Shown one piece after another: positions 63,457 through 64,000 of a stretch of DNA of 64,000 nucleotides (position 1 is its first letter; each line of letters begins with the position of its first letter). A program made the position numbers and the translations under genes. The notes beneath the pieces were generated by a model. It was not told the DNA's origin, ran no database searches, and worked only from the letters and a program-made list of their open reading frames with translations. This stretch comes from Lachnospiraceae bacterium (GTDB taxonomy: Bacteria > Bacillota > Clostridia > Lachnospirales > Anaerotignaceae), in the NCBI GenBank assembly GCA_910576545.1, contig CAJTKM010000009.1:1-64000 (forward strand). Direction: 5' to 3'.

Positions 63457-64000
63457 TTATTCTGTTCCAAGCAGGATTTCAACACGGCGGTATGTTGCGC
63501 CGACTTCCTCCTGTCCCTGTGTCTGCCATTCGATTTCTCCGATTGTGCCCAGCTCTGACAAAAATGCCTCTAAATTTTCCACAGGAATCATAACGGAAAT
63601 GCTGGAGCCGTCCGCGCTTTCCTGAAAACCTGCATAATTTTCCGCTGCCTGAAGCACAGAGCCGTACACGTCCGCGCCGTTGTTTTGCGGGTTTAGCTTC
63701 AGTGAATCACCCGATTTTTCTTCTGCCGCAGAGTCCGGCGTAATACTGTTGTCTGAAATGCTGTTGTCTGCGGATTCCGTTCCGTCCGCGGCTTTTGCCA
63801 GAGCAGGTGCAGCCGTCGGGGCAGACAGCGATGCGTTTTCCGGCACAGGTGCGGAGCGGAGCATAGGATTCGGTGTGCTTTCCGGCTCAGGCTGTGCAGG
63901 TTCCTGCGGTGCTGTGTGTGCGGTTTTGTTTGTTGTGGTATGCGCCATTTCTTCCGGTGCGGGCGTGCTATCCAAATCTGCTTTCTGCATCTGCGTTGTT
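63457..64000 (-). CDS. exported/anchored DUF4349-like protein, C-terminal part (cut by the window end)
   Basis: The frame is open to the window edge, so the N-terminus is missing; 181 residues are visible. They are a long Pro/Ala/Thr/Ser-rich, probably extracellular linker, then a C-terminal domain (about 110-180: GSSISVMIPVENLEAFLSELGTIGEIEWQTQGQEEVGATYRRVEILL) resembling DUF4349 or RsgI/anti-sigma-type domains that follow a membrane anchor. If so, an ECF sigma factor gene may lie just outside. This part is inferred. Confidence 0.6.
   Translation of the reverse strand, partial: TTQMQKADLDSTPAPEEMAHTTTNKTAHTAPQEPAQPEPESTPNPMLRSAPVPENASLSAPTAAPALAKAADGTESADNSISDNSITPDSAAEEKSGDSLKLNPQNNGADVYGSVLQAAENYAGFQESADGSSISVMIPVENLEAFLSELGTIGEIEWQTQGQEEVGATYRRVEILLGTE

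Overview
The window looks like a chromosome segment of an anaerobic, spore-forming clostridial Firmicute, probably of the Lachnospirales (possibly Anaerotignum-like; the genus is a guess). Pointers are a SCIFF peptide with its radical-SAM maturase, a ylbJ-type sporulation gene beside rsmD-coaD, an S-layer-homology protein together with CsaB-type pyruvylation, DUF4330 and VanW/G5 proteins, and strong AGGAGG ribosome sites nearly everywhere. Backbone genes are moderately GC-rich; the first 11 kb are a patchwork of AT-rich and GC-rich blocks, as expected of mobile DNA.

Bases 1 to about 10,990 are mobile DNA. An AT-rich block (1-3170) has a phage-like switch: an XRE repressor, divergent promoters with an operator in each 17-base spacer, and several proteins of 43-67 residues. 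It also has a membrane protein, a GY-rich lipoprotein and a type III toxin-antitoxin locus (two 49-base RNA repeats, a terminator, then a CptN/ToxN-like toxin). GC-richer DNA follows, with a large serine recombinase and a single-chain MmeI-like type IIL restriction-modification enzyme whose specificity segment is visibly AT-richer. The block ends with the right end of a Tn916/Tn1549-type element: sigma-like regulator, Xis, and a tyrosine integrase broken by a -1 frameshift at a run of seven A. It abuts a tRNA-Val/tRNA-Ala operon on the minus strand.

11.2-24.5 kb: a redox cluster (exported SLH-flavodoxin-cyclophilin-like fusion, carboxymuconolactone decarboxylase-cupin fusion, second flavodoxin), then cinA and an EamA transporter, recA, an orphan AT-rich gene, the SCIFF peptide and maturase, an Orn/Lys/Arg decarboxylase-like PLP enzyme and an exported phosphodiester glycosidase-like protein.

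24.6-32.9 kb: a compact surface-glycan operon. It encodes a MurJ flippase fused to an O-antigen-ligase-like domain, a GT4 glycosyltransferase, two DUF4330 proteins, a GT4-CsaB fusion and a WecG/TagA glycosyltransferase. The likely product is a pyruvylated secondary wall polymer that could anchor SLH proteins such as the one at 11.4 kb.

33.3-43.4 kb: a YitT protein, a PucR/CdaR-type regulator, ftsEX with a CtpA-type protease and a hydrolase, then truA and a CBS-domain pyrophosphatase on the minus strand, and an M20 peptidase. 43.6-49.4 kb is a seven-gene minus-strand operon of unknown substrate (two YdcZ-type transporter halves, PfkB kinase, three oxidoreductases, one LDH-like protein). 49.5-64 kb holds a lipoprotein, a flavoprotein, rsmD-coaD, a coiled-coil protein, ylbJ, a VanW protein, an AIR-synthase-like protein, a SUKH protein, MoxR-DUF58, a diguanylate cyclase and a small set of exported proteins cut by the window end.

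A family of palindrome-rich dispersed repeats lies between genes at 16.4, 21.7, 33.1 and 43.4 kb. All calls come from reading the sequence; no database search was run.
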